In this document: positions 7,919-17,949 of the stretch, piece after piece
How positions within the stretch are numbered: the stretch's first letter is position 1
How the letters are laid out: each line of letters starts with the position of its first letter
Assembly: GCA_944325625.1 (NCBI GenBank)
Contig: CALVAP010000001.1
Location: 135,649-199,648 of the forward strand
Reading direction: 5' to 3'
DNA: 64,000 nucleotides
DNA from: Candidatus Gastranaerophilales bacterium
Lineage (GTDB): Bacteria > Cyanobacteriota > Vampirovibrionia > Gastranaerophilales > Gastranaerophilaceae
Notes under the pieces: generated by a model
What the model saw: the letters and a program-made list of their open reading frames with translations, nothing else
Database searches by the model: none
Told to the model about the DNA's origin: nothing
Translations under genes and position numbers: made by a program

Positions 7919-9904
7919 TTATTTTAGCATTGAGCGAAGTTTTTTCAGCTGATCACGAATTTCAGCGGCACGCTCAAAGTCAAGTAATTTTGCAGCTTTG
8001 TGCATATCTTTTTCAAGTTTATCAATAAGTTTTGGAAGGTCTTTTGTATCAATATTCATTTCGACCATTTCTTCTGCGATAATATCTTCCAAGTTACGAT
8101 AGCTGGCTACGAGTTGGAGTAAATTGTTTTCTATCGGTTTTTTAATAGTTTGCGGAATTATACCATGTTTTTTGTTAAAGGCTATTTGAAGTTCTCGTCT
8201 TCTTTTGGTTTCATCGATTGCGGCTTTCATGGAGTCTGTTATTTTATCCGCATACATAATAACAGTTCCGCAAGCATTTCTGGCCGCGCGTCCTATCGTT
8301 TGTATAAGACTTGTCTCAGAACGTAAAAAGCCTTCCTTATCTGCATCCATTATTGCTACCAGTGAAACTTCAGGAATATCAAGCCCTTCTCTAAGCAAGT
8401 TAACACCTATTAATACATCAAATTCTCCAAGTCTTAGGTCTCTAAGAATTTCAACGCGTTCAATGGATTGAATTTCGCTGTGAAGATATCTAACCCGAAT
8501 TCCCATTTGAGTAAAATAATCGCACAGGTCTTCTGCCATTCGTTTGGTAAGTGTTGTGATAAGAACTCTTTCGTTTTTTTCTGCCCGTTTGTTAATCTCT
8601 TTTATTAAATCATCTACTTGATATTCAATTGGTCTGACTTCAATATCAGGATCTAGAAGACCTGTCGGTCGAATAATTTGCTCGACAATTTGAGTTGATG
8701 TTTGTTTTTCAAATTCAGCGGGTGTAGCTGAAACATAAATTTTTTGATTAACTCTTTCCATAAACTCATCAAACTTTAGTGGTCTGTTGTCTTTTGCGCA
8801 AGGCAGTCTAAATCCGTAATTTATAAGCGTTTCTTTACGAGCGGCGTCACCGTTGTACATCCCTTTTAGCTGTGGAATTGTTACGTGAGATTCATCTATT
8901 ACAACGAGAAAGTCTTTTTTAAAGTATTCTAAAAGGGTTGCAGGGGGTGAACCTATGGGGCGTCTTTCAATTATTCTTGAGTAGTTTTCAATGCCGGAAC
9001 AATAGCCCATTTCTTTCATCATCTCGATATCGTAATTGACGCGTTGTTCAAGTCTTTGAGCTTCTACTAATTTATTTTCATTTTGTAGTTCAGCAAGGCG
9101 AGCTTTTAATTCTTGTCGAATAAGGGCAATTGTTTCCTCTTGATTTTCATCGTTACTTATATAGTGGACTGCGGGATAAATTATTATTGTTTTTGGTGTT
9201 TCTATGATTTCGCCGGTGACAAAATCAATTTTAGTAATTTTTTCAACTTCATCGCCAAAGAAATTTATGCGGGTAATTACTTTTTCGTAGCTGGGCATAA
9301 CCTCAACAATGTCACCTCTTGCGCGAAAAGTGCCATATTTAAGTTCAACATCATTTCTTTGGTATTGACTGGAAACCAGTTTGCGAAGGAACGTATCTCT
9401 GTCAATTTCATCCCCGACGCTCAAGGAAGATGTGCCTTTAAAGTAGTTTTCCGGAAGCCCTAGCCCATAGATACAACTGACAGATGCTATTACAATTACG
9501 TCGTTTCTTTCAAACATACATCGTGTTGCATTGTGTCTTAGGCGGTCTATTTCCTCGTTAACGGTTGCAGATTTTTCAATAAATGTGTCTGTCCTTGGTA
9601 TATAGGCTTCAGGCTGGTAGTAGTCGTAATAGCTGATAAAATATTCAACTGCATTTTCCGGAAAAAGCTCTTTAAATTCGTTGTAAAGTTGAGCAGCAAG
9701 AGTTTTGTTGTGTGCTATTATCAGCGTTGGTTTTTGAACTCGTTCAATAACGTTGGCGATAGTAAAGGTCTTGCCTGAACCTGTGATGCCTTTTAGAACC
9801 TGAGCGTCATCTCCACGATTAATCCCTTTTACAAGTGCCTCTACAGCTTCGCCCTGGTCGCCGGAAAGGGAATATTTTGAATGTATTTTAAACTTTTTCT
9901 CCAT
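7919..9904 (-). CDS. uvrB: UvrABC excision nuclease subunit B
   Basis: UvrB is the damage-verifying helicase-like core of nucleotide excision repair, loaded by UvrA and cut-competent with UvrC. The 661-aa product has Walker [10 protein letters not shown] near residue 40, the damage-probing beta-hairpin [17 protein letters not shown] near 95, the DESH box ([10 protein letters not shown]) near 335, motif VI ([12 protein letters not shown]) near 540, and a C-terminal UVR helix pair ([17 protein letters not shown]) that binds UvrC. The ATG at 9904 gives the standard start [17 protein letters not shown]; an upstream in-frame extension of 24 residues is unlike the family. No clear ribosome site is visible. 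Confidence 0.97.
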   Translation of the reverse strand: MEKKFKIHSKYSLSGDQGEAVEALVKGINRGDDAQVLKGITGSGKTFTIANVIERVQKPTLIIAHNKTLAAQLYNEFKELFPENAVEYFISYYDYYQPEAYIPRTDTFIEKSATVNEEIDRLRHNATRCMFERNDVIVIASVSCIYGLGLPENYFKGTSSLSVGDEIDRDTFLRKLVSSQYQRNDVELKYGTFRARGDIVEVMPSYEKVITRINFFGDEVEKITKIDFVTGEIIETPKTIIIYPAVHYISNDENQEETIALIRQELKARLAELQNENKLVEAQRLEQRVNYDIEMMKEMGYCSGIENYSRIIERRPIGSPPATLLEYFKKDFLVVIDESHVTIPQLKGMYNGDAARKETLINYGFRLPCAKDNRPLKFDEFMERVNQKIYVSATPAEFEKQTSTQIVEQIIRPTGLLDPDIEVRPIEYQVDDLIKEINKRAEKNERVLITTLTKRMAEDLCDYFTQMGIRVRYLHSEIQSIERVEILRDLRLGEFDVLIGVNLLREGLDIPEVSLVAIMDADKEGFLRSETSLIQTIGRAARNACGTVIMYADKITDSMKAAIDETKRRRELQIAFNKKHGIIPQTIKKPIENNLLQLVASYRNLEDIIAEEMVEMNIDTKDLPKLIDKLEKDMHKAAKLLDFERAAEIRDQLKKLRSMLK

Positions 9905-10083
9905 AGTTACATTGTAACATATTAAAGCATAAGTTATAGGGCAATTTTTATTTATAATACATAATTCATTATTCAATTGATTAAAATACTTTTAATAAAA
10001 ATTGACATTACATTGAGAGTTATTAATTTTAAAATTTTTGTTTTATAATGTTTGCAGCAAGAATTTTTTAGGGAGTGAAAAAG

Positions 10084-11553
10084 TTGAGTAATAACGAATT
10101 AATTAGCAAGACAGCGATAGAACAAAGCAAATTGTTGAAGAATAGAGAAGTTTCATCTGTAGAGCTTGTAGAAGCTCATTTTGAAAGAATAGAAGAAGTT
10201 GATGAAAAGTTAGGGACATTTAATAGCCTGACAAAAGAAGAAGCAATAAAGACAGCCAAAGAGGTTGATGAAAAGCTTAAAAATAAAGAATCTTTGCCCG
10301 TATTGGCAGGTGTTCCTCTGGCATTGAAAGATAACATGAATATGGTAGGCTCATATACCACTGCTTCAAGTAAAATTCTTGCAAATTTTGTTTCTCCATA
10401 TGACGCAACAGTTACCAAAAAGCTCAAAGAAAATATGATACCGATAGTTGGTAAAGCTAATATGGATGAATTCGCCATGGGAAGTTCCAATGAAAATTCG
10501 GCAACAAAATTGGTACATAACCCTTGGAATTTGAATAAAGTTCCCGGAGGCTCCTCCGGTGGTTCAGCAGCGGCTGTTGCGGCATGTGAAGTTCCTCTTT
10601 CGCTTGGCTCTGATACCGGTGGAAGTATTAGGCTTCCTGCGAGTTTTTGTGGCATCGTCGGTGTAAAACCCACTTATGGAAGAGTTTCGAGATACGGTTT
10701 GATAGCCTTTGCATCTTCATTGGATCAAATAGGTCCTTTTTCTCGTTGTGTAGAAGATAGCGCGTTATTGCTCGAAGCTATTTCAGGTCATGACGAAAAA
10801 GATTCCACCTCGTTAAAACTGGAGGTTCCTAAATATTCAGAATTGATAAAACATGACATAAATGGACTAAAGGTTGGAGTTATTACCGAGCTTTTATCCG
10901 ATGGAGTTTCTCCTTGTGTCAAATCGGCGATAGAAGCAGCAATTCAAAAATATAAAGATTTAGGTGCTCAGATAGTTGAAGTTTCACTACCTCTATTAAA
11001 GTACTCAATCGGAGTTTACTACATAATTGCTACGGCAGAGGCAAGCTCAAATCTTGCGAGATTTGATGGAGTAAAATACGGACATCGAACAAAAGAAGCA
11101 AAATCGCTTATAGAAATGTATTGTAAAACAAGAGCAGAAGGCTTTGGTGATGAAGTTAAGCGCCGTATAATGCTCGGAACTTATGCTCTAAGTTCAGGTT
11201 ATTACGATGCTTATTACAAGAAAGCCCAGCAAGTCCGTAGGTTAATTAAAAATGATTTTGACAAGGTCTTTACTCAAGCGGATGTAATAATTTGTCCGAC
11301 ATGTCCGTATACCGCATTTGAAATAGGTTCAAAGGTTTCTGATCCACTTTCAATGTACCTTACGGATATAGGAACAATTACAGCAAACCTTGGTGGAATT
11401 CCGGGCATGAGTGTGCCTTGCGGATTTGATAAAGATGGTATGCCGATAGGTTTAGAAATTTTGGCTCCTGCTTTAAAAGAGGATGTTATGATGTGCGCGG
11501 CATATAATTTTGAACAAGCAACAGATTTTCACAAGAAAATTGCAAATATTTAA
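10084..11553 (+). CDS. gatA: Aspartyl/glutamyl-tRNA amidotransferase subunit A
   Basis: GatA is the amidase of GatCAB. It releases ammonia from glutamine to convert Glu-tRNA(Gln) or Asp-tRNA(Asn) to the amidated forms. The 489-aa product shows the amidase signature: catalytic Lys in PLALKDNMNM near residue 80, the Gly/Ser loop PGGSSGGSAAAVAA near 155 and SDTGGSIRLPASFCG near 177, which carry the cis-Ser/Ser pair. The TTG at 10084 is preferred because GGGAG (10071-10075) sits 8 bases before it; GTG at 10075 overlaps that site. A TATAAT at 10044-10049 may be its promoter. gatB and gatC are not in the window. Confidence 0.95.
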   Translation: MSNNELISKTAIEQSKLLKNREVSSVELVEAHFERIEEVDEKLGTFNSLTKEEAIKTAKEVDEKLKNKESLPVLAGVPLALKDNMNMVGSYTTASSKILANFVSPYDATVTKKLKENMIPIVGKANMDEFAMGSSNENSATKLVHNPWNLNKVPGGSSGGSAAAVAACEVPLSLGSDTGGSIRLPASFCGIVGVKPTYGRVSRYGLIAFASSLDQIGPFSRCVEDSALLLEAISGHDEKDSTSLKLEVPKYSELIKHDINGLKVGVITELLSDGVSPCVKSAIEAAIQKYKDLGAQIVEVSLPLLKYSIGVYYIIATAEASSNLARFDGVKYGHRTKEAKSLIEMYCKTRAEGFGDEVKRRIMLGTYALSSGYYDAYYKKAQQVRRLIKNDFDKVFTQADVIICPTCPYTAFEIGSKVSDPLSMYLTDIGTITANLGGIPGMSVPCGFDKDGMPIGLEILAPALKEDVMMCAAYNFEQATDFHKKIANI

Positions 11554-11556
11554 CGG

Positions 11557-12399
11557 ATGATGAAAAAACTTCTTGCAGCTACAATTCTAGTTTTTGCACT
11601 TGGTATAAAAGCGCTATGTGCGACAGAGAACTACGATTTAGAAGCGATAAGGCTGTACAATCTAGGTTTGGAGCAGTATAGAAAGGGAGCTTATTCTGCG
11701 GCTATAGAATATTTTAAATCAGCTTTAGAGCGCCAAAATGATTTTTATGATGCGTATTATAATCTGGCGGTAGTATATGATTATGTTGGCAATTCGCAAG
11801 CGGCTGTTTCGTCTTTAGAAATGTTATTGAAGCAGGTTCCTGAGGATTTCGCAGCCAATCTCAAACTGGCTCAAATAAGTTATAAACAAGGTAATGTACA
11901 AAAGGCGCTGGATTTATTGGGGAAAATACCACCAACGGCTCAGGAATATTCGAAAGCCCAAAGCTTAAAAGAACGAATAAATTTAGAAAATAAGGCTAAG
12001 AATGAATTTGGTACAGCTCAGCAAGCGGCAGAGGCGGTCCCCATTACAAAGAAAATCACAGGCATAAATGCCCCCACAGGGATAGCACAAGATAGGAACG
12101 GCAATTTATATGTGGCAAGTTTTAGCGATAACGCAATATTCAAAATTATGCCGAATAATATTCACCAACTTTATTCCAAAAGTACGCAAATTAGTGGTCC
12201 GATAGGTATTGCCATAGATGACATGTCAAATATGTATGTTGCAAATTATAATAAAAATAACATATTGAAGATTGATAAATGGGGGAATGTAAGCGTATTT
12301 ATGGAGTATTCTAACAAACCATATTACTTGTTTATAAAGGACAATATGTTATATGTGAGTGAGCAAGGGTCAAATATTGTTCAAGTAAGGAAGCTGTAG
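11557..12399 (+). CDS. Exported TPR and NHL-repeat protein
   Basis: The 280-aa product begins with a signal peptide (MMKKLLAATILVFALGIKA, cleavage near LCA-TEN). Residues 30-135 hold about three TPR units (LYNLGLEQYRKGAYSAAIEY; YDAYYNLAVVYDYVGNSQAA). Residues 160-280 hold two to three NHL-type strands (GIAQDRNGNLYVASFSDNAI; GIAIDDMSNMYVANYNKNNI), which form part of a beta-propeller blade set. It is probably a periplasmic or surface scaffold binding protein or glycan; the partner is unknown. It starts 3 bases after gatA, so co-transcription is likely although function looks unrelated. Confidence 0.75.
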   Translation: MMKKLLAATILVFALGIKALCATENYDLEAIRLYNLGLEQYRKGAYSAAIEYFKSALERQNDFYDAYYNLAVVYDYVGNSQAAVSSLEMLLKQVPEDFAANLKLAQISYKQGNVQKALDLLGKIPPTAQEYSKAQSLKERINLENKAKNEFGTAQQAAEAVPITKKITGINAPTGIAQDRNGNLYVASFSDNAIFKIMPNNIHQLYSKSTQISGPIGIAIDDMSNMYVANYNKNNILKIDKWGNVSVFMEYSNKPYYLFIKDNMLYVSEQGSNIVQVRKL

Positions 12400-12461
12400 C
12401 ATTAAATTTGTATTAATAGGTAGCAAGTTTTAGCAAAATATAAATCAAAGCCAAAAAAACA

Positions 12462-12491
12462 TTTACAAAAACCGAAAAGACATGTTATAAT
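12462..12491 (+). promoter_or_regulatory. Strong promoter in the gatA-tig gap
   Basis: TTTACA (12462-12467), 18-base spacer ending TGT, then TATAAT (12486-12491). No open reading frame starts within the next 450 bases, so the promoter most simply serves an RNA. Confidence 0.6.
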
Positions 12492-12497
12492 CGAAAA

Positions 12498-12621
12498 CGT
12501 ATTTATCGTATTAGAATTATGGGGGAAAAAGAGCATAGACCCGCAAAGCTTTGTTGGATAGCTAATTGCTGATTGTTATACAAAGAATATTTTTTGTTTT
12601 TGGGATTATTGTAATCCCAAA
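12498..12621 (+). other. Transcribed, non-coding stretch with two hairpins
   Basis: Downstream of the promoter, CTTTGT (12549-12554) can pair with ACAAAG (12580-12585) around an inner AGC/GCT pair. A perfect 10-bp stem (12599-12608 with 12612-12621) follows. No reading frame with a ribosome site is seen. It may be the 5' half of one RNA with the 12694-12823 element, or a separate leader. Confidence 0.3.
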
Positions 12622-12693
12622 TAAAAAGATAGTGGTTTTCATAAAAGATTAAAATAAAATTACAAAAAGAAATATGAATTTTGGAATAATTAT

Positions 12694-12823
12694 AAACCTG
12701 CCAAACGAAGCCTCTAAACACTTCAAGGTATTCGTAAGACCTCGTTTTAACTGAAATCTAACAGTTTATCGGAAAAATTGACATGACTATATTCTGACTT
12801 CCGAACGAGGTTTTGGCAGGTTT
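12694..12823 (+). ncRNA. Candidate structured small RNA (about 130 nt)
   Basis: A 12-bp terminal helix joins 12694-12705 to 12812-12823. Inside it, ACCTCGT near 12739 pairs with ACGAGGT ending at 12811. Within that, AACTG/CAGTT forms one hairpin (loop AAATCTAA) and TCGGAA/TTCCGA forms another. The set nests without conflict, giving a branched fold like a stable RNA, and T-rich sequence follows. It carries no visible hallmark of SRP RNA, tmRNA or RNase P RNA. The next gene, tig, has its own promoter, which argues for an independent RNA rather than a leader. A 6S-like role is possible but unproven. Confidence 0.4.
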
Positions 12824-12920
12824 ATTTTATTGTTGAGAAGGAGAGCTAAGAAGTTTAATAAATTACAGTTTCGTAAAAATAAATACGAATAGTTTCTTAT
12901 ACGTACTCTTTGTGTAGGCA

Positions 12921-12949
12921 CTGGACGTATTTTATATTTGTTATATAAT
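12921..12949 (+). promoter_or_regulatory. Promoter of the tig-clpP-clpX operon
   Basis: CTGGAC (12921-12926), 17-base spacer, TATAAT (12944-12949), about 36 bases upstream of the tig start. Confidence 0.55.
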
Positions 12950-12985
12950 GTTGACAAGAGTAAACATAAAAAAAGGAATTATGAT

Positions 12986-14281
12986 ATGAAAACAGAAGTA
13001 AAAAAGCTTGGCACAAATGTGGTGGAAGTTAATATTGAAATTGAAGAAAAAAATGCCGAAAAGGAATACGAAAAGGCTTGTAAACGTATTGCGCAAAATG
13101 TAAATATTGCAGGGTTTAGAAAAGGAAAAGCACCAAGAAATATAGTAGAAAAATATGTAGGTGTTGATTCAATTCGTCGTGAAGCTTTGGATTCAATGTT
13201 ACCAAGAGTTTTTACGGATATTATAAAAGAAAATCAATATGAACTAATTACAGAACCAACATTGATGTCTTTTGATTTTGAAAAGGGTAAGCCTTGTAAA
13301 GTTGTAGCAAAGTTTGAGCTTCGACCAGAAGTAAAAATAAGCGCCTACAAAGGATTAACTGTAGAAACCGAAGAATATAAAAATGAAGATGGTGCATTGG
13401 ATAAAGAGCTGGAAAAGCTTTCAGACAGATATGCGGAGTTTGTAAAAGTAGAAGGCAGAAAAACAACAGACAAAGATGTTGTTATGATAGATTTTGAAGG
13501 TTCAGTCGGAGATGAGTTAATCAAAGGCGGTGCTGCAAAGAATTATATGCTTGATTTGGCAAATTCGACATTTATCCCGGGTTTTGCAGAGCAACTGGTT
13601 GATAAAGAAGTAGGCAAAGAGTTTACAATTGATGTAAAATTCCCCGAAGAGTACCATGACGAAAAACTTAAAGGTGCAGATGCAAAATTTAAAATTACGA
13701 TAAATGAAATAAAAGAAAAAAAACTGCCTGAAATAAATGATGAATTTGCAAAAAAAGTTGGTAAATTTGAAACATTAGATGAACTAAAGGCAGATATTCA
13801 AAAGTATCTTGATGGTACAGCAAAAGCGGAAAATGAAAAACGCTCATATGAAGCAATATTTGGAAAAATATTGGACAATGCGGAAATGGAAATTCACCAA
13901 GAGATGGTAGAACGTGAAGCAGAAGCGTTGATAGAAGAAATGAAGCATAGAGCAAAACAAAGAGGGCAAAACATAGACGAAGCTATCGAAAAAGAAGGTA
14001 AAGACAATGTAAAAAAAGAAATGGAGAAAGAAGCTTTGTCAAGAATAAAAAATTCTCTTGTCATTTCCAAAATAGCAAAAGAAGAAAAGATACAAGTAAC
14101 TCCTCAAGATATAGAAGCAAAACTTCATGAAGTTGCGAGAATGTATGGCGTAGATCAAGCAACAATGTTGAAAGAAATGTACAAAAATGTTAGTCTGATA
14201 CAGTCAATGACACAGCAAATAATCAGTGAAAAGGTCAGCAGATTTATTTTAGATAACAACACAGTGAAATACAAGAAATAA
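12986..14281 (+). CDS. tig: Trigger factor, ribosome-bound chaperone/PPIase
   Basis: Trigger factor docks on ribosomal protein L23 at the exit tunnel and shields nascent chains. The 431-aa protein has the N-terminal ribosome-binding domain with the signature GFRKGKAPRNIVEK near residue 40, a central FKBP-type PPIase domain (about 150-245; KDVVMIDFEGSVGDE, FIPGFAEQLVDKEVG) and a long helical C-terminal chaperone domain. ATG 12986 is preceded by AAAGGAA at good spacing; an upstream ATG at 12938 overlaps the promoter -10 box and is excluded. The tig-clpP-clpX order is the classical proteostasis operon. Confidence 0.96.
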   Translation: MKTEVKKLGTNVVEVNIEIEEKNAEKEYEKACKRIAQNVNIAGFRKGKAPRNIVEKYVGVDSIRREALDSMLPRVFTDIIKENQYELITEPTLMSFDFEKGKPCKVVAKFELRPEVKISAYKGLTVETEEYKNEDGALDKELEKLSDRYAEFVKVEGRKTTDKDVVMIDFEGSVGDELIKGGAAKNYMLDLANSTFIPGFAEQLVDKEVGKEFTIDVKFPEEYHDEKLKGADAKFKITINEIKEKKLPEINDEFAKKVGKFETLDELKADIQKYLDGTAKAENEKRSYEAIFGKILDNAEMEIHQEMVEREAEALIEEMKHRAKQRGQNIDEAIEKEGKDNVKKEMEKEALSRIKNSLVISKIAKEEKIQVTPQDIEAKLHEVARMYGVDQATMLKEMYKNVSLIQSMTQQIISEKVSRFILDNNTVKYKK

Positions 14282-14312
14282 TAGGTTAAAATACAATTAG
14301 AAAGGAAACAAT

Positions 14313-14900
14313 ATGAGTTTTGTACCGGTAGTAGTAGAACAATCATCGAGAGGAGAGCGATCTTTTGACATATTTTCGAGATTGCTGAGGGAAAGAATCA
14401 TTTTCTTAGGAACGCCCGTAGATGATATGGTGGCAAATCTGATAGTTGCACAGTTGTTGTTACTGGACAGTGAGAACCCCGAGAAGGATATAATGTTATA
14501 TATAAACAGTCCTGGTGGTTCAGTAACGGCAGGGTTGGCGATATATGATACGATGCAACATATTAGGGCAGATGTATCGACAATATGTCTGGGTCAAGCG
14601 GCATCGATGGGAGCATTCTTGTTGGCTGCCGGAACGCCAGGGAAGAGATTGGCGTTACCTCATTCAAGAGTACTAATTCACCAACCTTTGGGTGGAGCGC
14701 AAGGGCAAGCAACGGATATTGAAATCCAAGCAGCAGAAATTGTACGGATTAAAAAGACATTGAATGAAATATTGGCTAAAAACACAGGTCAGTCTTTGAA
14801 AAAAATAGAGAAAGATACAGACCGAGATTACATAATGACGCCCGAGGAAGCGCTTGCATACGGAATGATAGACAAGGTAGTTTCGCAAGGCGCGAAATAG
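14313..14900 (+). CDS. clpP: ATP-dependent Clp protease proteolytic subunit
   Basis: ClpP forms the barrel-shaped serine peptidase chamber fed by ClpX. At 195 aa it has normal length. The catalytic Ser is in [14 protein letters not shown] near residue 98, His in [13 protein letters not shown] near 123 and Asp in [11 protein letters not shown] near 172. The N-terminal gate loop reads [16 protein letters not shown]. It lies 31 bases after tig, with AAGGAAAC ahead of the ATG, and 12 bases before clpX. Confidence 0.97.
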   Translation: MSFVPVVVEQSSRGERSFDIFSRLLRERIIFLGTPVDDMVANLIVAQLLLLDSENPEKDIMLYINSPGGSVTAGLAIYDTMQHIRADVSTICLGQAASMGAFLLAAGTPGKRLALPHSRVLIHQPLGGAQGQATDIEIQAAEIVRIKKTLNEILAKNTGQSLKKIEKDTDRDYIMTPEEALAYGMIDKVVSQGAK

Positions 14901-14912
14901 CAGGAGAAATTA

Positions 14913-16238
14913 ATGGCAAATATTGACGAAAATCGTTTAAAGTGCTCATTTTGCGGAAAGACGCAAGATCAGGTAAAAAAGCTTATTGCAGGACCCGAAG
15001 TATATATCTGTGATGAGTGTGTAGAATTGTGCAACGAAATTCTGGATGAAGAGTTTTTTGAGCACAAAGACAAACCTGAAGCCAAAAAAGAATCAGAGGT
15101 TTTTACGGAAATTCCTAAACCCCAAGAAATAAAGGCATATTTGGATGAACATATAGTTGGTCAAGATGATGCAAAACGAGTTTTGTCGGTAGCCGTTTAC
15201 AACCACTATAAGAGGATTGCGCATAACAATTCGGAAGCAGATGATACGGGAATAGAAATTCAAAAGAGTAACATATTGCTTGTAGGACCGACTGGTTCCG
15301 GAAAAACATTGTTGGCACAAACACTGGCAAAGATGTTAGATGTCCCGTTTGCAGTTGCTGATGCAACAACATTAACCGAGGCGGGGTATGTTGGCGATGA
15401 TGTAGAAAACATATTGTTGAGGTTATATCAAAGTGCGGATTTTGATGCTCAAAGGGCAGAGCGTGGAATTATATACGTGGATGAAATAGATAAGATTGCC
15501 AGAAAGTCCGAAAATACATCCATAACCAGGGATGTGTCTGGAGAGGGTGTTCAACAGGCTCTTTTAAAAATGATAGAAGGAACAGTAGCAAATGTACCCC
15601 CTCAAGGCGGTAGAAAGCATCCTCACCAAGAATTTATTCAAATAGATACCAAGAATATTTTGTTTATAGTCGGTGGTGCGTTTGTCGGTTTGGACAAGAT
15701 AGTTGAAAGACGAGCAGACGAAGGTTCGTCCATAGGTTTTGGAGCCAAAAAGCCGGCTACTGTAGCAGAGAAAGAATTGGCAGCAGCGCAAATGCTAAAG
15801 AAATTGCAGCCTGAAGATTTATTAAAATTTGGTTTAATTCCTGAATTTATAGGTCGTATACCAATATATGCGGTGTTAGATGCGTTAGATGAGGCAACGT
15901 TGAAGATGATTTTGACTGAGCCAAAGAATGCTATTATTAAACAGTATCAATGTTTGTTAAAAATGGACGGTGTAGACTTAAAATTTGAACCCGAAGCTAT
16001 AGATTATATAGCGAAAGAAGCACTGAAACGTAAAACAGGAGCAAGGGCGCTTCGTTCAATAGTCGAAGAGACAATGTTGGATATAATGTATGAAGTGCCG
16101 AGTAAGCCGGAAATAAAGGAATTTGTTGTTACGGCAGATATGGTTAAGAAGCATGAAAATATGGCAGAGCTTATAAAGTTACCGCAGAAAAATAATGAGA
16201 GCACTGCGGTAGTAGAAGCGAAGGAAGATATAGCGTAG
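14913..16238 (+). CDS. clpX: ATP-dependent Clp protease ATP-binding subunit ClpX
   Basis: ClpX is the AAA+ unfoldase that selects substrates and threads them into ClpP. The 441-aa protein has an N-terminal C4 zinc-binding dimer domain (CSFCGKTQ ... [10 protein letters not shown], residues 11-40), Walker [15 protein letters not shown] near 117, Walker [12 protein letters not shown] near 186, the pore-loop region and a C-terminal sensor-2 segment [14 protein letters not shown] near 370. AGGAG lies 7 bases before the ATG. It ends the tig-clpP-clpX set; dapF follows after 24 bases and may be co-transcribed. Confidence 0.97.
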   Translation: MANIDENRLKCSFCGKTQDQVKKLIAGPEVYICDECVELCNEILDEEFFEHKDKPEAKKESEVFTEIPKPQEIKAYLDEHIVGQDDAKRVLSVAVYNHYKRIAHNNSEADDTGIEIQKSNILLVGPTGSGKTLLAQTLAKMLDVPFAVADATTLTEAGYVGDDVENILLRLYQSADFDAQRAERGIIYVDEIDKIARKSENTSITRDVSGEGVQQALLKMIEGTVANVPPQGGRKHPHQEFIQIDTKNILFIVGGAFVGLDKIVERRADEGSSIGFGAKKPATVAEKELAAAQMLKKLQPEDLLKFGLIPEFIGRIPIYAVLDALDEATLKMILTEPKNAIIKQYQCLLKMDGVDLKFEPEAIDYIAKEALKRKTGARALRSIVEETMLDIMYEVPSKPEIKEFVVTADMVKKHENMAELIKLPQKNNESTAVVEAKEDIA

Positions 16239-16262
16239 GTAAGGTGCCTTCGGAGAGGGAGA

Positions 16263-17111
16263 ATGGAAAAAATATTTTTCACAAAAATGCAAGGTCTTGG
16301 TAATGATTTTGTGGTTATTGATTGGGAAGAATATCAAGAGATAAAGATGCCGGTTGCAGAATTGGCAAAGAGAATTTGCAGAAGAAACTTCGCAGTTGGT
16401 GCAGATGGATTGATTGTAGTAGTTCCGGAGGTAGAAGGTGCCGATTTGGGTTGGATATTCTACAATTCAGATGGAACACCTGCGCAAATGTGCGGAAATG
16501 GAATGAGATGTTTTGCCAAATATGCACTAAATAAGGGTTATGTTAACAAGCATGAATTTACGGTAAAAACCGAAGCAGGAATAATAACCCCCAGAATAAA
16601 TGAAGATGGTACCGTTACGGTAAATATGGGTAATCCGATTTTAGAGCCGAAGAATATACCGTTCAAGGGTGAAAAGAACCTTAACAATACTGTGGAAATA
16701 TGGTCAAAGAAGTTTGATTTAAATGTAGTTAGCATGGGTAATCCACACTGTGTAATATTTACACAAGAGGATATAACAACATTGGCGAAGGATTATGGTC
16801 CGGACATAGAGGTGCACGAACTTTTCCCCGAAAAGACGAATGTAGAATTTATAAAAGTAAAATCGCGAAGCGAAATAGATTTGGCAGTATGGGAACGTGG
16901 CTGCGGTATAACTTTGGCTTGTGGAACAGGTGCTTGTGCTTCGGTTGTTGCCGGAATTTTAAGTGGCTTGTTGGATAATAAAGTTAAGGTAAACCTTCCA
17001 GGCGGTGTATTGACAATAGAATGGTCAGGTACAATGGAAAATACAGCGAAACCAGTTTATATGACAGGTGATGCAGAGTTTTCATTCGAAGGCGTATTTT
17101 TTAATAAATAA
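16263..17111 (+). CDS. dapF: Diaminopimelate epimerase
   Basis: DapF interconverts LL- and meso-diaminopimelate for lysine and peptidoglycan synthesis. The 282-aa protein has the two active-site Cys in MCGNGMRCFAKYA near residue 77 and ACGTGACASV near 221, each at the N-terminus of its half-barrel helix. The N-terminal GNDFVVIDW motif is also present. GGAGAGGGAG precedes the ATG. A weak T-flanked hairpin (about 17164-17187) follows the gene. Presence of DapF fits mDAP-type peptidoglycan. Confidence 0.96.
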   Translation: MEKIFFTKMQGLGNDFVVIDWEEYQEIKMPVAELAKRICRRNFAVGADGLIVVVPEVEGADLGWIFYNSDGTPAQMCGNGMRCFAKYALNKGYVNKHEFTVKTEAGIITPRINEDGTVTVNMGNPILEPKNIPFKGEKNLNNTVEIWSKKFDLNVVSMGNPHCVIFTQEDITTLAKDYGPDIEVHELFPEKTNVEFIKVKSRSEIDLAVWERGCGITLACGTGACASVVAGILSGLLDNKVKVNLPGGVLTIEWSGTMENTAKPVYMTGDAEFSFEGVFFNK

Positions 17112-17232
17112 TGTGGTCTTGTAAATATTTTTTAAGATAAAGAACAAAGTTTGTAATTTTGAGCAATTTTCCTTTGGAAAAATTTTTCATTTAACTATGA
17201 GGAAGGAATGAAAGCAAGGGAGATATAAGGGT

Positions 17233-17793
17233 ATGGAAAATGTTCAACTACAAGCGCAAAACTTTAGCTCACAAGCAAATGCACAGATTGGGGTAACAAA
17301 AGGATTAAATGCAGCGAAAAGCGGTGCACAAAATAAAGTTGCCACTCAAGTAATAAATACAGGCACAGAAACTGTCGGTGACAGGTTGGTAAAATCAAGT
17401 GATAAGGATGCCAAACCAAGTCCAAAGTTGATATTAACAAAAGAAATAGCTCAAGAGCAGTTGGGAGAATTTTTGGATGTAGAAGTTGATGCAGATGGTA
17501 CATTAACAATAACTGCAAATGACAAAGAATTCGGTTGGTTTGATGATGCGCATTCTGAGCGAAGCATGGGACAGATTAGGTCAAAGCTTGGTTTAAGGAA
17601 AGGGGTATTGAAGGAGCATAATCCGGATATAGGTGACAGGTATAGTAAAGAAATAGTGAGGGGGTGGGGCTCTACACCTGATGACGGAATATTGGTTTCT
17701 GGAGCAAGTATAACAATACCAGCCTCAGAAGTCGGAAAAGATCCACACTTTTTCCAATGGTTATTTGGGACGTTTGATGATTTGAAAGATTGA
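17233..17793 (+). CDS. Unknown protein with LysM-like C-terminal segment
   Basis: The 186-aa protein is not recognised as a whole. Residues 1-75 are polar and Gln/Ala/Ser-rich with no signal peptide. Residues 110-170 resemble a LysM fold: QIRSKLGLRKGVLKEHNPDI followed later by GILVSGASITIP, the usual helix, Asn-Pro and closing Ile-Pro strand. LysM modules bind N-acetylglucosamine polymers such as peptidoglycan, but without an export signal the location is unclear. AAGGGAG precedes the ATG and a terminator follows, so it stands alone between dapF and the ribosomal operon. Confidence 0.6.
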   Translation: MENVQLQAQNFSSQANAQIGVTKGLNAAKSGAQNKVATQVINTGTETVGDRLVKSSDKDAKPSPKLILTKEIAQEQLGEFLDVEVDADGTLTITANDKEFGWFDDAHSERSMGQIRSKLGLRKGVLKEHNPDIGDRYSKEIVRGWGSTPDDGILVSGASITIPASEVGKDPHFFQWLFGTFDDLKD

Positions 17794-17815
17794 AGATAAA
17801 ATAGAAGATGAAACG

Positions 17816-17840
17816 GAGCTCCGAGAGGGGCTCTTTTTAT
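17816..17840 (+). terminator. Intrinsic terminator before the ribosomal protein operon
   Basis: A 7-bp stem with one G-T wobble (17816-17822 with 17827-17833), loop GAGA, then a T run. Confidence 0.8.
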
Positions 17841-17922
17841 TAAGAAAAGTAACGATACATAAATAATTGCAAAAAATTATTAAGAAAATATTACAAATGT
17901 AAGAAAAAAACAAAATAAAGAA

Positions 17923-17949
17923 TTGACGAAGAAATATGTTTGTTATAGA
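17923..17949 (+). promoter_or_regulatory. Likely promoter of the S10-spc operon
   Basis: TTGACG (17923-17928) and TATAGA (17944-17949) with a short 15-base spacer. It is the best match in the 383-base gap between the preceding gene and rpsJ. Confidence 0.4.

Noticed and set aside
9905-9976. N-terminal extension of uvrB
   Set aside because: The added 24 residues have no counterpart in UvrB, and the usual start lies at 9904.
12599-12621. Perfect 10-bp hairpin as an intrinsic terminator
   Set aside because: Neither strand has a T run after the stem, so it is reported only as part of the non-coding stretch.
12498-12823. tmRNA, RNase P RNA or SRP RNA
   Set aside because: No alanine-tRNA-like ends or CCA, none of the conserved RNase P core words, and no SRP tetraloop domain could be found.
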